From: Polaribacter sp. L3A8
Lineage (GTDB): Bacteria > Bacteroidota > Bacteroidia > Flavobacteriales > Flavobacteriaceae
NCBI RefSeq assembly: GCF_009796785.1
Contig: NZ_CP047026.1
Location: forward strand, 3,702,501 to 3,766,500
Length of the DNA: 64,000 nucleotides
Direction of reading: 5' to 3'
Made by a program: the position numbers and the translations under genes. Under the pieces are notes generated by a model. The model made no database searches. It was not told the origin of the DNA and worked only from the letters and a program-made list of their open reading frames with translations. How positions within the stretch are numbered: position 1 is the stretch's first letter; each line of letters starts with the position of its first letter. Positions 1 through 8,673 of this stretch are shown here, piece by piece.

Positions 1-131
1 TGGGTGTTTTAATAGATACAACTTTAAACAGAACTGTTTATGGCGTAGGTACAGGAGATTGGGCAACAACAATGGTAGTGGGCGATGAAGTACGAATACA
101 GATTCCTATGGAACTCAACCGCATGAAATAA
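1..131 (+). CDS. YceI-like protein, C-terminal fragment
   Basis: The last 42 codons of a gene entering from the left are open in the frame starting at base 3 and end at TAA 129-131. The segment reads RTVYGVGTGDWATTMVVGDE followed by VRIQIPMELN. This resembles the C-terminal strands of YceI-family proteins, which form an extended beta-barrel binding polyprenoid or other amphiphilic molecules in the periplasm. With only the tail visible, the signal peptide and ligand-binding part cannot be checked, so the family call is tentative. The 186 bases that follow, up to the next gene, hold no clear gene or strong terminator. Confidence 0.55.
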   Translation, partial: GVLIDTTLNRTVYGVGTGDWATTMVVGDEVRIQIPMELNRMK

Positions 132-317
132 AAAAATAAATTTTCAGCAATTTAAGGGCAGTATATGTAAGCTGTACGATAAAAAAATCGCTAGAGCTTA
201 GTCATACCAATACATTAATCGAAGTATCACGATAAAGTTCTCGTTTCGTTAAACTTGGAATAGAATAACAAGTTTTAAATTTTTGATCATTTGAAATGAG
301 ATGTTTTAAAAATAATT

Positions 318-1157
318 ATGGCAAAGGAAGTAAACGCACTAAAGGAAGCTTTAAATAAACCCAAGCAGATTGATGAAATTCTTGATGAACAGATTCAAAC
401 TGGTCTTCGAGAATACAAGCGGTCAAATCAGGCCTTGTTTCTTTCTGCAATATCAGCAGGCTTAGAAGTAGGGTTTAGTGTATTTCTTATGGCTACTATT
501 TATAGTTTGTTTAATGGTGTTATTCATCCATCAATACTTCATGTTTTGTTGGCTATTGCCTATCCTCTTGGTTTTATATTTGTAGTGATTGGTAAATCAG
601 AACTCTTTACAGAGCATACTACCTTATCTGTAATTCCTGTTTTAAATAGAAACGCAACAATAAAGAGCCTGTTAATTCTATGGGGTCTGGTGTATGCGGG
701 AAATTTATTAGGAGGTTATTTTTTTGGATACATTCTATCTGTTTTACCAGAACGACTGAACGCTATAGATAATGGAGCATTCTATGGAATCGCAAAAAAA
801 TTAATCGATCACCCGTGGTATATTATTTTAGGAAGCGGAATTCTTGCCGGATGGTTAATGGGCTTGTTGTCATGGTTAGTTACTTCTTCACAAGATACCT
901 TAAGCAGAATTGTGATAATTACTTTAATAACTTCTGTAATTGGAATAGGAGGACTGCACCACTCCATCGTAGGATCTATCGAAGTGTTTACAGCTTCTTT
1001 AACAAGTGTTAAAATAACCTGGGTAAATTATTTACATGTTCAAACATGGGCAACACTGGGCAATATTATAGGTGGAGTTGTATTTGTAGCATTCCTGAAA
1101 TTTAGCCATGCAAACCAGCATAATAAACATTACATATCGTCTCTTAATAAGAAATAA
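318..1157 (+). CDS. Formate/nitrite transporter family channel (YfdC-like)
   Basis: A 279-aa inner-membrane protein of the FNT family (FocA/NirC/YfdC), pentameric channels for small monovalent anions such as formate, nitrite or hydrosulfide. About 35 charged N-terminal residues precede six hydrophobic segments starting near residue 40. The segment GLHHSIVGS near residue 211 lies where FNT channels carry the central pore histidine. The hydrophilic N-terminus and the pattern GKSELFTEHT point to the YfdC branch, whose substrate is poorly defined. The stop is 28 bp before hflK on the same strand, so co-transcription with hflKC is possible. Specificity cannot be read from the sequence. Confidence 0.85.
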   Translation: MAKEVNALKEALNKPKQIDEILDEQIQTGLREYKRSNQALFLSAISAGLEVGFSVFLMATIYSLFNGVIHPSILHVLLAIAYPLGFIFVVIGKSELFTEHTTLSVIPVLNRNATIKSLLILWGLVYAGNLLGGYFFGYILSVLPERLNAIDNGAFYGIAKKLIDHPWYIILGSGILAGWLMGLLSWLVTSSQDTLSRIVIITLITSVIGIGGLHHSIVGSIEVFTASLTSVKITWVNYLHVQTWATLGNIIGGVVFVAFLKFSHANQHNKHYISSLNKK

Positions 1158-1185
1158 TTTAAAACGCTTAAACACTTAAAAAAAA

Positions 1186-2157
1186 ATGAAAAATAGTTTT
1201 AACATTAATAAAATTGAATCGCCACTTTTAAAAAACATACTAAATTATAGAAAGACAATTATCATTGTATTTCTTTTATTGCTGGGGTTTTTTAGTGCAT
1301 TTTTTCAAATAGAGCCCGAAGAAGTTGGTGTTATTACCCGCTTTGGTAAGTTTGTAAAAAAAGTAGAACCAGGGCTTAATATGAAAATACCTTTTATAGA
1401 TGAGCTGTATAAAGTACCTGTTGAAAGACAACAAAAACTAGAATTTGGTTTTAGAACAGTAAAAGCGGGTGTTCATACTCAATACTCGAAATCTGTTGCA
1501 AAAGATGAGTCTTTAATGCTTACCGGAGATCTTAATCTTGCCGATGTGGAATGGGTTGTACAATACCGTATTAATGATGCTTATAATTATTTATTTAAGG
1601 TAAGGAATCCTAAAAATACATTACGAGATGTATCAGAAGCGGCACTTAGACAAATTATTGGAGATCGAACTGTAAATGAAGTTTTAACTGTTGGCCGTAC
1701 AGAAATAGCAACCAAAATGGAAGCGCTTGTAAACCAAATATGTAAGGAATATTCATTAGGTATTAAAATTGATCAGATTGTACTGCAAGATGTGAATCCG
1801 CCACAACCGGTAAAAGCCGCTTTTAATGCAGTAAACCAAGCACAACAAGAAAGAGAAACTTTGATTAATCAAGCAAAATCAGAGTATAATAAAGTGATAC
1901 CTAAAGCAAGTGGACAAGCAGAGGAAACCATACAAAAGGCCGAAGGATTTGCTACCCAGCGGGTGAATAAAGCACTCGGAGAAGTTGCCCGTTTTAATGC
2001 TATTTATAAAGAATATATGAAAGCTCCTGGGGTTACTAGAAGCAGAATTTATCTGGAAACAATGGCATCTGTTTTACCAAAATTAGGCAATAAAATTATT
2101 ATAGATGAACAAGGAAACAATGTATTGCCTTTATTACAAATGCAGTTAAACAAATAA
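1186..2157 (+). CDS. hflK: HflK, SPFH/band-7 protease modulator subunit
   Basis: A 323-aa protein with a short cytoplasmic N-terminus, one membrane segment at about residues 24-43, and a long SPFH/band-7 domain starting at EEVGVITRFGKF. A coiled-coil region rich in Gln, Glu and Ala follows (residues 210-270). In other bacteria HflK and HflC form a large cage around the membrane protease FtsH and limit its access to membrane substrates. The hflC gene begins 11 bp downstream, the usual arrangement. The glycine/proline-rich N-terminal tail of enterobacterial HflK is missing, which is common in Bacteroidota. Confidence 0.92.
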   Translation: MKNSFNINKIESPLLKNILNYRKTIIIVFLLLLGFFSAFFQIEPEEVGVITRFGKFVKKVEPGLNMKIPFIDELYKVPVERQQKLEFGFRTVKAGVHTQYSKSVAKDESLMLTGDLNLADVEWVVQYRINDAYNYLFKVRNPKNTLRDVSEAALRQIIGDRTVNEVLTVGRTEIATKMEALVNQICKEYSLGIKIDQIVLQDVNPPQPVKAAFNAVNQAQQERETLINQAKSEYNKVIPKASGQAEETIQKAEGFATQRVNKALGEVARFNAIYKEYMKAPGVTRSRIYLETMASVLPKLGNKIIIDEQGNNVLPLLQMQLNK

Positions 2158-2168
2158 ACATTAAAATA

Positions 2169-3113
2169 ATGAAGAAAAATAAAATTATATTTTTAGGCAT
2201 CACTTTGATAACATTGCTGATCGTAATATACCAAAGTGTTTATATTGTAAAAGAAACAGAACAAGTTGTGATTACTCAATTTGGTAAACCTGTGGGAGAA
2301 GCTATAACAGACCCAGGATTAATGTTTAAAATCCCTTTTATTCAAAAAACCAATTATTTCGAAAAACGCTATATGGAATGGGATGGAGACCCAAACCAAG
2401 TACCTACAAAAGATAAAAAATTTATATTTGTGGATACTTATGCCCGATGGAAAATTACAGATCCATTGCAGTTTTTTATAAGAATGACCAATGAAAGAGG
2501 GGCGCAAACCCGTTTGAATGATATTCTTGATGGTGAAACCAGAGATTATATTGCAGCTCATGATCTAGAAGAAGCTGTACGTTCTGAAAACAGGGTTCCG
2601 GCTTCTTCAGGCGCAACTGGTCAAATGATTTCAGATTCGCTTGTTAACATATCTGTTGGACGTCAGGAATTACAACGTATGATACTAAAGTCTGCGAATA
2701 TAAAAACCAAAGATCTAGGTATTGCTATACTCGACTTTCGGTTTAAACGGATTAATTATGTTGAAGAAGTAAGTGAACAGGTTTACGAGCGAATGAAAAG
2801 TGAACGTTTTCGTATTGCTGATAAATTCAGATCTGAAGGACAAGGAGAAGCTTCACGTATTAATGGAGAGAAAGAAAGGGAACTAAAAAAAATCCAGTCA
2901 GAAGCCTTTAGAGAAGCGGAAGAAGTAAAAGGAAAGGCCGATGCCGAAGCAGCATCTATATATGCTTCTGCTTACAACCAAACAGCAACTTCACGCGAAT
3001 TATATGTTTTTTTGAAATCTATGGAAACTTTTGAAACAACATTCGATACCACCACAACGGTGATTTTATCTACTGACAACGAGATTTTTAAATACTTGAA
3101 AAAGATGAAATAA
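2169..3113 (+). CDS. hflC: HflC, SPFH/band-7 protease modulator subunit
   Basis: A 314-aa partner of HflK. An N-terminal membrane anchor (residues 5-24) is followed by the band-7 domain (KETEQVVITQFGKPVGE) and a charged coiled coil (residues 210-265) containing the Glu/Lys-rich stretch typical of HflC (EGQGEASRINGEKERELKKI). It is expected to heteromultimerise with HflK around FtsH at the inner membrane. The gene lies 11 bp after hflK. Downstream, a 10-bp inverted repeat (3130-3139 with 3169-3178, about 29 nt apart) precedes the next gene but has no T-run on this strand, so it is not a standard terminator. Confidence 0.92.
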   Translation: MKKNKIIFLGITLITLLIVIYQSVYIVKETEQVVITQFGKPVGEAITDPGLMFKIPFIQKTNYFEKRYMEWDGDPNQVPTKDKKFIFVDTYARWKITDPLQFFIRMTNERGAQTRLNDILDGETRDYIAAHDLEEAVRSENRVPASSGATGQMISDSLVNISVGRQELQRMILKSANIKTKDLGIAILDFRFKRINYVEEVSEQVYERMKSERFRIADKFRSEGQGEASRINGEKERELKKIQSEAFREAEEVKGKADAEAASIYASAYNQTATSRELYVFLKSMETFETTFDTTTTVILSTDNEIFKYLKKMK

Positions 3114-3255
3114 AGAAAGATTTACTAAATTAAGAATTGCGAAGAAACTTTAATGATTCGTCAACATACAATTCTTAAAAAAAAAATAGTATTGATTGGT
3201 TTAAACTAGGATACCTAACCTTTTTGATGGAAGTATATGTTAGTTCTTATTATAT

Positions 3256-3996
3256 TTGCTAAAAATTAAAGCTATCAAAAAACCATTCAAATTTAAAGAA
3301 TTTACAATCCATCAAGATAAAACTGCCATGAAAGTAGGTACAGATGGCGTTTTACTTGGTGCATGGTGTTCTGTTGATAATTATCCGGATACTATTTTAG
3401 ATATTGGTGCTGGCACAGGCGTAATTTCTTTAATGATTGCACAACGTTCTGACGCCATGACAATAGATGCTGTTGAGGTTGATGAAAATGCATACGAGCA
3501 AACAGTTGCCAATTTTGAAGAATCTGATTGGGGAGATCGTTTGTATTGTTACAATGCAACTTTTAGCGAGTTTGCAGAAGAAATTGCAGAGGAGGAAGAA
3601 ACGTATGATTTAATAGTTTCTAATCCGCCATTTTATACGGATGCCTTTGAGACAGAAGATGCTTCTAGAAATAAAGCACGTTTTACATCTTCGCTTTCTT
3701 TTAAAGATTTAATTATAGGCGTTTCAAAAATTTTATCAAAAACCGGAAAATTTTCTGTAGTTATTCCTTATAAAGAGGAGGTTAATTTTATCGCCTTGGC
3801 GAAAGAAAATAATTTGTTTTTGAATAGAATTTGTAGAGTAAAGGGAAACGAAATATCAGAAATTAAAAGATGTTTACTAGAGTTTTCTTTTGATGTAATG
3901 GAATTAAAAGAAGAAAGTTTAACTATTGAAATTGGACGTCATCAATATACAGAAGCGTATATTAATTTAACAAAAGATTTTTATTTAAAAATGTAA
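3256..3996 (+). CDS. trmN6: tRNA1(Val) (adenine-37-N6)-methyltransferase
   Basis: A class I SAM-dependent methyltransferase of the YfiC/TrmN6 family, which makes m6A at position 37 of tRNA1-Val. The SAM-binding loop DIGAGTG is at residues 49-55 and the N6-adenine catalytic motif NPPFY at 123-127. The early block KFKEFTIHQDKTAMKVGTDG is the family hallmark. The open frame has no ATG before residue 25, so the start is uncertain. TTG 3256 is used here, but it overlaps a promoter-like TATATTTG (3251-3258). The family usually begins just before KPFKFKEF, where this sequence has ATC (3274). It converges on the next gene. Confidence 0.85.
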   Translation: MLKIKAIKKPFKFKEFTIHQDKTAMKVGTDGVLLGAWCSVDNYPDTILDIGAGTGVISLMIAQRSDAMTIDAVEVDENAYEQTVANFEESDWGDRLYCYNATFSEFAEEIAEEEETYDLIVSNPPFYTDAFETEDASRNKARFTSSLSFKDLIIGVSKILSKTGKFSVVIPYKEEVNFIALAKENNLFLNRICRVKGNEISEIKRCLLEFSFDVMELKEESLTIEIGRHQYTEAYINLTKDFYLKM

Positions 3997-4002
3997 TATT
4001 CT

Positions 4003-4070
4003 TATATCATTGAGAGAAACGAAGCAATCTCTAAAAAATAGACTACTTCGTCCTTCTCCCTCATAATACC
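4003..4070. repeat. Degenerate dispersed inverted-repeat element
   Basis: Between two convergent genes lies a pair of imperfect inverted arms: ATTGAGAGAAACGAAGCAAT at about 4010-4029, and near 4047-4067 ACTTCGTCCTTCTCCCTCA. They resemble the short dispersed palindromic repeats of many Bacteroidota genomes, in which arms of the kind CATTGCGAGGAACGAAGCAA flank a small spacer. The arms here are partly degraded. Family membership is from memory of such repeats, not from a search. Confidence 0.5.
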
Positions 4071-4077
4071 TGTGTTT

Positions 4078-5445
4078 TTATCCAAATACATGGTTAGGAT
4101 TGTAACCTAAATAAGGTACTTGTTTTTCTGTAAATTTAATTCCGTAATTTTCTAACTCTTTTAAAATAGGTTCATATACTTCTTTGGTAATTGGTAGTTG
4201 AACTCCCGGAGTTTTAATTTGGCCTTTTAATATTTTTAAAGCAGCAATACCCACAGGTAAACCTACAGTTTTTGCCATTGCTGTATACGTTTGGTTTTCT
4301 CCAATAACCACTAAACTACTTTCGGTTTGATATTTTTTTCCATCAATTTCATAACCAAAAAGATGCTGCATTACTATCATATCTTTATCATCTTCTTGTA
4401 AAGTCCAAGAATCTTCTAATATTTTCTGTAGCATTTGTGCAGGAGTAGCATCTATGAGTCCAATTTTTTTCTTTCTGTTAAAAATATCCAATTCAATTAA
4501 TTTTTCCCACATTATGTCATCTTGATCTATTTTTAAGTAAGAACGTAACTTTAACTCTACAGAATCAGAAGGAGAATACGCTAAAAATAAGTTTACAAAA
4601 TCTCTATAGCTCATGTTTTCAGAATCTTCAATAATGTAAGAATCATCTGTCATACCTAATTGTACAAAGATGTTCCAAGCCCTAGAAAACCCTACTTTTC
4701 TAATAGTCCCTCTGTACATAGTTGGTATATTATCTAAACCATAAACACTTCTGTATTTTAGAGAATCTCTATTTGCATAGGCTTCATATTTATTGTTATT
4801 AATTTTTAAAAACTCGGTTCTTCTAAATAATTTATGATACGGAATGTATTTGTATGTACTTTCTTGAATAAACATTGCAGCACCTCCTTGACCTGCTAAA
4901 ACTACATTTCTCGGATTCCAAGTAAATTTGTAATTCCAAAGGTTATTGTCACTTTCGGGAGCCACTAATCCCCCACAAAAAGACTCGAACAATAACATTT
5001 TAGCACCTTTGCTTCTAATTTTATCTATTACTTGCATAGCACTCATATGGTCTATTCCTGGGTCTAGCCCAACTTCATTCATCAACACTAAATTTTTGAC
5101 TTTTGCTTCTTTATCTAAAGTTTTCATTTCTTCGGATATGTAAGAAGCTGTTACCATGTGTTTACCAAAATGAATACAATCTTTAGCAACTTCAATATGA
5201 AATCTTGCGGGTAGCATCGAAATAACAAGATCGCTTTTTTTGATGAGTTCTTGACGCTGTTTTGTATTAAAAATATCTAAAATAATACTTTTGGCATTTT
5301 TATGATTATTGATGAGTTTATCTGCATTTACGGTAGAAATATCTCCAATAATTATACGTAAGTTTTCTTCATCAGATTTTTCTAGCAAATATTTTATGAG
5401 AAAAGAACTCGATTTTCCTGCACCAATAATTAGAATGTTTTTCAT
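4078..5445 (-). CDS. Saccharopine dehydrogenase family oxidoreductase (LYS9-like)
   Basis: A 455-aa NAD(P)-binding enzyme. The N-terminal Rossmann loop ILIIGAGKSSS begins at about residue 4, and the body has the saccharopine-dehydrogenase segment LMNEVGLDPGIDHMSA and a catalytic-domain stretch with several Gly and Pro. Eukaryotic LYS9 makes saccharopine in lysine biosynthesis. In Bacteroidota, which make lysine by the DAP route, these relatives are usually thought to act in lysine breakdown or an undefined amino-acid step, so the reaction is an inference. The ATG at 5445 is chosen over the TTG one codon upstream. The gene is divergent from the DUF423 gene, with about 70 bp between the starts. 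Confidence 0.8.
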   Translation of the reverse strand: MKNILIIGAGKSSSFLIKYLLEKSDEENLRIIIGDISTVNADKLINNHKNAKSIILDIFNTKQRQELIKKSDLVISMLPARFHIEVAKDCIHFGKHMVTASYISEEMKTLDKEAKVKNLVLMNEVGLDPGIDHMSAMQVIDKIRSKGAKMLLFESFCGGLVAPESDNNLWNYKFTWNPRNVVLAGQGGAAMFIQESTYKYIPYHKLFRRTEFLKINNNKYEAYANRDSLKYRSVYGLDNIPTMYRGTIRKVGFSRAWNIFVQLGMTDDSYIIEDSENMSYRDFVNLFLAYSPSDSVELKLRSYLKIDQDDIMWEKLIELDIFNRKKKIGLIDATPAQMLQKILEDSWTLQEDDKDMIVMQHLFGYEIDGKKYQTESSLVVIGENQTYTAMAKTVGLPVGIAALKILKGQIKTPGVQLPITKEVYEPILKELENYGIKFTEKQVPYLGYNPNHVFG

Positions 5446-5460
5446 CAATATGTCTTATTT

Positions 5461-5488
5461 TTGTAGTCTTACGAAGATACTAATTTTG
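5461..5488 (+). promoter_or_regulatory. Bacteroidota promoter for the DUF423 gene
   Basis: TTG at 5461-5463, a 17-nt spacer, then TAATTTTG at 5481-5488 matching TAnnTTTG. The predicted transcript starts about 20 nt before the ATG at 5516. Confidence 0.6.
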
Positions 5489-5515
5489 TTTAAAATTTAA
5501 CAAAAACCATAAAAA

Positions 5516-5917
5516 ATGTTTAGGAATTTAATTATTACATGTACTTTAGGAATGTTAGCGATTGTTTTAGGAGCTTTTGGAGCACATGCTTTAAAAGAAA
5601 TTTTATCAGCTGCAGAGTTATCTAGTTTTGAAACAGGTGTACGCTATCAGATGTATCATGTAATTGTGTTATTATTTGTGAATACTTATGAAGGATTTAG
5701 CATTTCTCAAAAAAATAAAATTAGTTATATATTCTTTTTTGGTATTTTACTTTTTTCAGGATCTATTTATGCAATTAACTTAACATCAATAACAGCAAAA
5801 TCTATTTGGTTTGTTACTCCTTTAGGTGGTTTGACATTGATGATTGGTTGGGTTTTTATGATTGTCATATTCTTAAAAAAATATTCAAATAACAGTAAAA
5901 AGTCAATTTTAATGTAA
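5516..5917 (+). CDS. DUF423 family membrane protein (YgdD-like)
   Basis: A 133-aa inner-membrane protein with four hydrophobic segments. The start of the mature region reads GMLAIVLGAFGAHALKEILS, the signature of the DUF423/YgdD family. The family is widespread and its function is unknown. The gene has its own promoter and stands alone, followed 71 bp later by pckA, which has a separate promoter. No catalytic residues are apparent. Confidence 0.85.
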   Translation: MFRNLIITCTLGMLAIVLGAFGAHALKEILSAAELSSFETGVRYQMYHVIVLLFVNTYEGFSISQKNKISYIFFFGILLFSGSIYAINLTSITAKSIWFVTPLGGLTLMIGWVFMIVIFLKKYSNNSKKSILM

Positions 5918-5920
5918 ATA

Positions 5921-5952
5921 TTGATGTCGTTTCAAAATAATGTGTAATTTTG
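5921..5952 (+). promoter_or_regulatory. Bacteroidota promoter for pckA
   Basis: TTG at 5921-5923, a 21-nt spacer and TAATTTTG at 5945-5952. The predicted 5' leader is about 30 nt. Confidence 0.6.
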
Positions 5953-5988
5953 CTAGTAATTAATCTATAAATAATTAAAAATATTGAT

Positions 5989-7599
5989 ATGGTAGATACA
6001 AGTACGAAATCGATTTCGTTAAATAGTCTAGGAATCAAAAATGCAACAGTTCGTTATCAGTTAACTTCAGATGAGTTACATGATTTAACTGTTATAAAAG
6101 GGCAAGGTGTTGTTTCTTCTCTAGGTGCAATTGCTGTAAATACGGGTGAGTTTACTGGGCGATCTCCTAATGATCGTTTTATTGTAAAAGATAAAGTAAC
6201 CAAAGATGAGGTTTGGTGGAGTGATATTAACATTCCTTTTGAAACTGAAAAGTTTGATGCTTTGTATACTAAAGTGGTTAATTATTTATCAGAAAAAGAA
6301 ATTTTTGTAAGAGATAGTTATGCGTGTGCAGATGAAAATTATAAATTAAATATTAGAGTTGTAAACGAACACCCTTGGAGTAATATGTTTGCGCATAATA
6401 TGTTTTTACGTCCTACAGAAAGGGAATTAGAAACTTTTTCTCCAGAATGGACCGTTGTAAATGCTCCTGGTTTTATGGCAAATCCAGAAGTAGATGGAAC
6501 TCGTCAGCATAATTTTGCAATTTTAAATTTTAGCAAAAAAATAGCATTGATAGGAGGAACAGGTTATACAGGAGAAATTAAAAAAGGAATTTTTTCTGCC
6601 TTAAATTTTATTTTACCAGTGTACAAAAATACTTTACCAATGCATTGTTCTGCAAATGTGGGTAAAGATGGTGATACTGCTATTTTCTTTGGATTGTCTG
6701 GTACTGGTAAAACAACGTTATCTACAGATCCAGAAAGAAGTTTAATTGGTGATGATGAGCACGGTTGGACTGCAGAAAATACGGTGTTTAATTTTGAAGG
6801 AGGTTGTTATGCAAAAGTAATTAACTTATCAAAAGAACAAGAACCAGAAATTTTTGCAGCAATAAAAAAAGGAGCAATTCTAGAAAATGTGGTTATGGAT
6901 GCTAATGGGGCTATCGATTTTGCAGATACTTCTATTACCCAAAATACAAGAGTTAGTTATCCTATTTATCATATAGATAATATTCAAGAACCATCTATAG
7001 GTAAAAATCCGAAGAATATTTTCTTTTTAACGGCAGATGCTTTTGGAGTTTTGCCTCCAATATCTAAATTAACACCTAACCAAGCGGCTTATCATTTTAT
7101 TTCTGGTTATACGGCTAAGGTTGCAGGTACAGAAGCAGGAGTAACAGAACCAACACCAAGTTTTTCGGCTTGTTTTGGTGCTCCTTTTATGCCTTTACAT
7201 CCAACAAGGTATGCAGAAATGCTAAGTAAGAAAATGAAGGATGCTGGAGTTAATGTTTGGTTGATTAATACAGGTTGGTCTGGTGGTCAGTACGGAGTTG
7301 GTAGAAGAATGCCTTTAAAATACACAAGAGCAATGATTAATGCTGTTTTAAATGGTGATTTGGGAAGTTATAGATATGAAGATTATCATATTCACTCTGT
7401 GTTTGGAGTTGCACAACCAAGATCTTGTCCTGGTGTGCCAACAGAATTGTTAAGTCCGAGATCTACTTGGAATGATGATGAAGCGTATTATAAGACAGCT
7501 TTTAAATTGTCTAATGCTTTTAGAAATAATTTTACGCAATTTGAAGAGATTGCAAGTGAAGACATCCGAAGAGGAGGACCTCAACGGTATGCACTTTAG
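5989..7599 (+). CDS. pckA: Phosphoenolpyruvate carboxykinase (ATP)
   Basis: A 536-aa cytosolic enzyme converting oxaloacetate and ATP to phosphoenolpyruvate, CO2 and ADP, the first committed step of gluconeogenesis. The kinase P-loop GLSGTGKTTLS starts at residue 235 and is preceded by the PEPCK-specific block MHCSANVGKDGD. Residues RSPNDRF (about 55-61) bind the substrate carboxylates, and the acidic metal-binding stretch LIGDDEHGW follows the P-loop. Length and motifs are full and normal. It has its own promoter and a strong terminator (7618-7647), so it is monocistronic. Confidence 0.97.
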   Translation: MVDTSTKSISLNSLGIKNATVRYQLTSDELHDLTVIKGQGVVSSLGAIAVNTGEFTGRSPNDRFIVKDKVTKDEVWWSDINIPFETEKFDALYTKVVNYLSEKEIFVRDSYACADENYKLNIRVVNEHPWSNMFAHNMFLRPTERELETFSPEWTVVNAPGFMANPEVDGTRQHNFAILNFSKKIALIGGTGYTGEIKKGIFSALNFILPVYKNTLPMHCSANVGKDGDTAIFFGLSGTGKTTLSTDPERSLIGDDEHGWTAENTVFNFEGGCYAKVINLSKEQEPEIFAAIKKGAILENVVMDANGAIDFADTSITQNTRVSYPIYHIDNIQEPSIGKNPKNIFFLTADAFGVLPPISKLTPNQAAYHFISGYTAKVAGTEAGVTEPTPSFSACFGAPFMPLHPTRYAEMLSKKMKDAGVNVWLINTGWSGGQYGVGRRMPLKYTRAMINAVLNGDLGSYRYEDYHIHSVFGVAQPRSCPGVPTELLSPRSTWNDDEAYYKTAFKLSNAFRNNFTQFEEIASEDIRRGGPQRYAL

Positions 7600-7617
7600 T
7601 GATTTTTTGTTTTTAGG

Positions 7618-7647
7618 AAAACACCTCATTTTGAGGTGTTTTTTTTG
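7618..7647 (+). terminator. Terminator of pckA
   Basis: An 11-bp perfect stem (7618-7628 with 7632-7642, AAAACACCTCA arm) has a 3-nt loop and a T-run. Confidence 0.85.
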
Positions 7648-7698
7648 TTTGCGTTAATAATAGAACTTATAGAGTTAAACTTAGAGTTATTAATAGTG

Positions 7699-7706
7699 TA
7701 ATTTTG
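7699..7706 (+). promoter_or_regulatory. -7 box upstream of the YtxH-protein operon
   Basis: TAATTTTG matches TAnnTTTG about 49 bp before the ATG at 7755. No convincing TTG lies at the right distance upstream. Confidence 0.4.
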
Positions 7707-7754
7707 AACCAGTGAAACACACATAATTAGTTTAACATTAAAAAATATAAAAAC

Positions 7755-8087
7755 ATGAGCAATAGTAGCAATACAGTAGTAGGTTTATTAGCAGGAACAG
7801 TAATAGGTGCCACTTTAGGAGTTTTATTTGCACCTGCAAAAGGTAAAAAAACTAGAAAAAGAATATCTGATGAAGCTTTAGCGGCTAAAGAAAAGTTGGT
7901 AGAAACAGCAAGTGATTTAACAGAAAAAGTTTCATCAACAGTTTCTACAAAAAAAGAAACCTTAGATGAGCAAATAGAAGAGGTAGTCTCTAACGTTAGT
8001 CATAAAGCAGAAGATGTTATTTCTACACTAGAAAAAAAATTAAAAGAGTTGAAAGAGCAAAATAAAAAATTACAAAAATCTGCCTAA
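7755..8087 (+). CDS. YtxH domain protein
   Basis: A 110-aa protein with one N-terminal membrane segment rich in Gly and Ala (TVVGLLAGTVIGATLGVLFA, residues 7-26), then the YtxH mark PAKGKKTRKRI. A long Lys/Glu-rich helical tail follows, likely a coiled coil exposed to the cytoplasm or periplasm. YtxH proteins are general-stress proteins of unknown biochemical function in several phyla. The gene is 3 bp from the next membrane-protein gene, and the 66-aa gene follows, so the three look co-transcribed. Confidence 0.85.
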   Translation: MSNSSNTVVGLLAGTVIGATLGVLFAPAKGKKTRKRISDEALAAKEKLVETASDLTEKVSSTVSTKKETLDEQIEEVVSNVSHKAEDVISTLEKKLKELKEQNKKLQKSA

Positions 8088-8090
8088 TAA

Positions 8091-8438
8091 ATGAGCATAT
8101 TCGATAATTTTAAAAATTCTGCAGATAAAGGAGCTGATGTTGGTAAAGAGTTTGTTTCTAAAACTTTTGAACACGCAAAGTTAAAAACTTTTCAGATAAC
8201 AACCCTAACGGTTAGTATGATTGTAAAACTTTTTTTTATAGGAAGTTTAACTGTTTTAGGGTTTGTTTTTTTGGCAGTTTCTAGTGCAATTGCTCTGGGA
8301 GACTATCTAGAAAATATAGCTTTGGGATATTTATTTGTGGGATTATTTTTTTTAGTTATTTCTCTATTAATTTATCTTTTTAGAAAATATCTTGATAAGA
8401 AAGTAATTTATAAAATAGCTAAAATATTTTTTGATTAA
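8091..8438 (+). CDS. Holin-superfamily-like (YqjE-type) membrane protein
   Basis: A 115-aa protein with a charged amphipathic N-terminus (about 35 residues), two hydrophobic segments (about 40-66 and 78-99) and a short basic C-terminus. This layout fits the YqjE/'phage holin family' proteins that commonly follow YtxH genes in Bacteroidota. There is no phage gene nearby, so a lysis role is unlikely and an envelope-stress role is more plausible. It starts 3 bp after the YtxH gene. Confidence 0.65.
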   Translation: MSIFDNFKNSADKGADVGKEFVSKTFEHAKLKTFQITTLTVSMIVKLFFIGSLTVLGFVFLAVSSAIALGDYLENIALGYLFVGLFFLVISLLIYLFRKYLDKKVIYKIAKIFFD

Positions 8439-8464
8439 TTCATAAAACTTAATAAAAACAGCAA

Positions 8465-8665
8465 ATGAAAACATATCAAAGTTTTAAAGAAATAGATAGA
8501 GATTTAAAGAGACTATCACTAGAAAAACAAATAGCTTTAGAAGAACTGAAAATGGTTAAAAACGATTTTCAAGAAATTCTAGAGCCAATGAGTCTTGTAA
8601 GTAACGCGCTTAGTGCTTTTGGTAAGTTTGGGACTTTTATGTTTATTAAGAAAATGTTTAAATAA
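8465..8665 (+). CDS. Small conserved protein following YtxH/holin-like genes
   Basis: A 66-aa protein with a charged helical first half (SFKEIDRDLKRLSLEKQIAL) and a mildly hydrophobic C-terminal helix containing SALSAFGKFGTFMFIKKMF. A gene of this type often closes YtxH-holin operons in flavobacteria, possibly the family called DUF6327, though that number is from memory. No function is known. Its stop is 8 bp from the end of the convergent AraC-type gene. Confidence 0.65.
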   Translation: MKTYQSFKEIDRDLKRLSLEKQIALEELKMVKNDFQEILEPMSLVSNALSAFGKFGTFMFIKKMFK

Positions 8666-8673
8666 TATTTTAT

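Noticed and set aside
3130..3178. 10-bp inverted repeat after hflC as a terminator
   Set aside because: The loop is long and no T-run follows on the plus strand.
8091..8438. Phage lysis holin
   Set aside because: No phage gene is nearby and the gene sits in a YtxH operon; an envelope protein is more likely.
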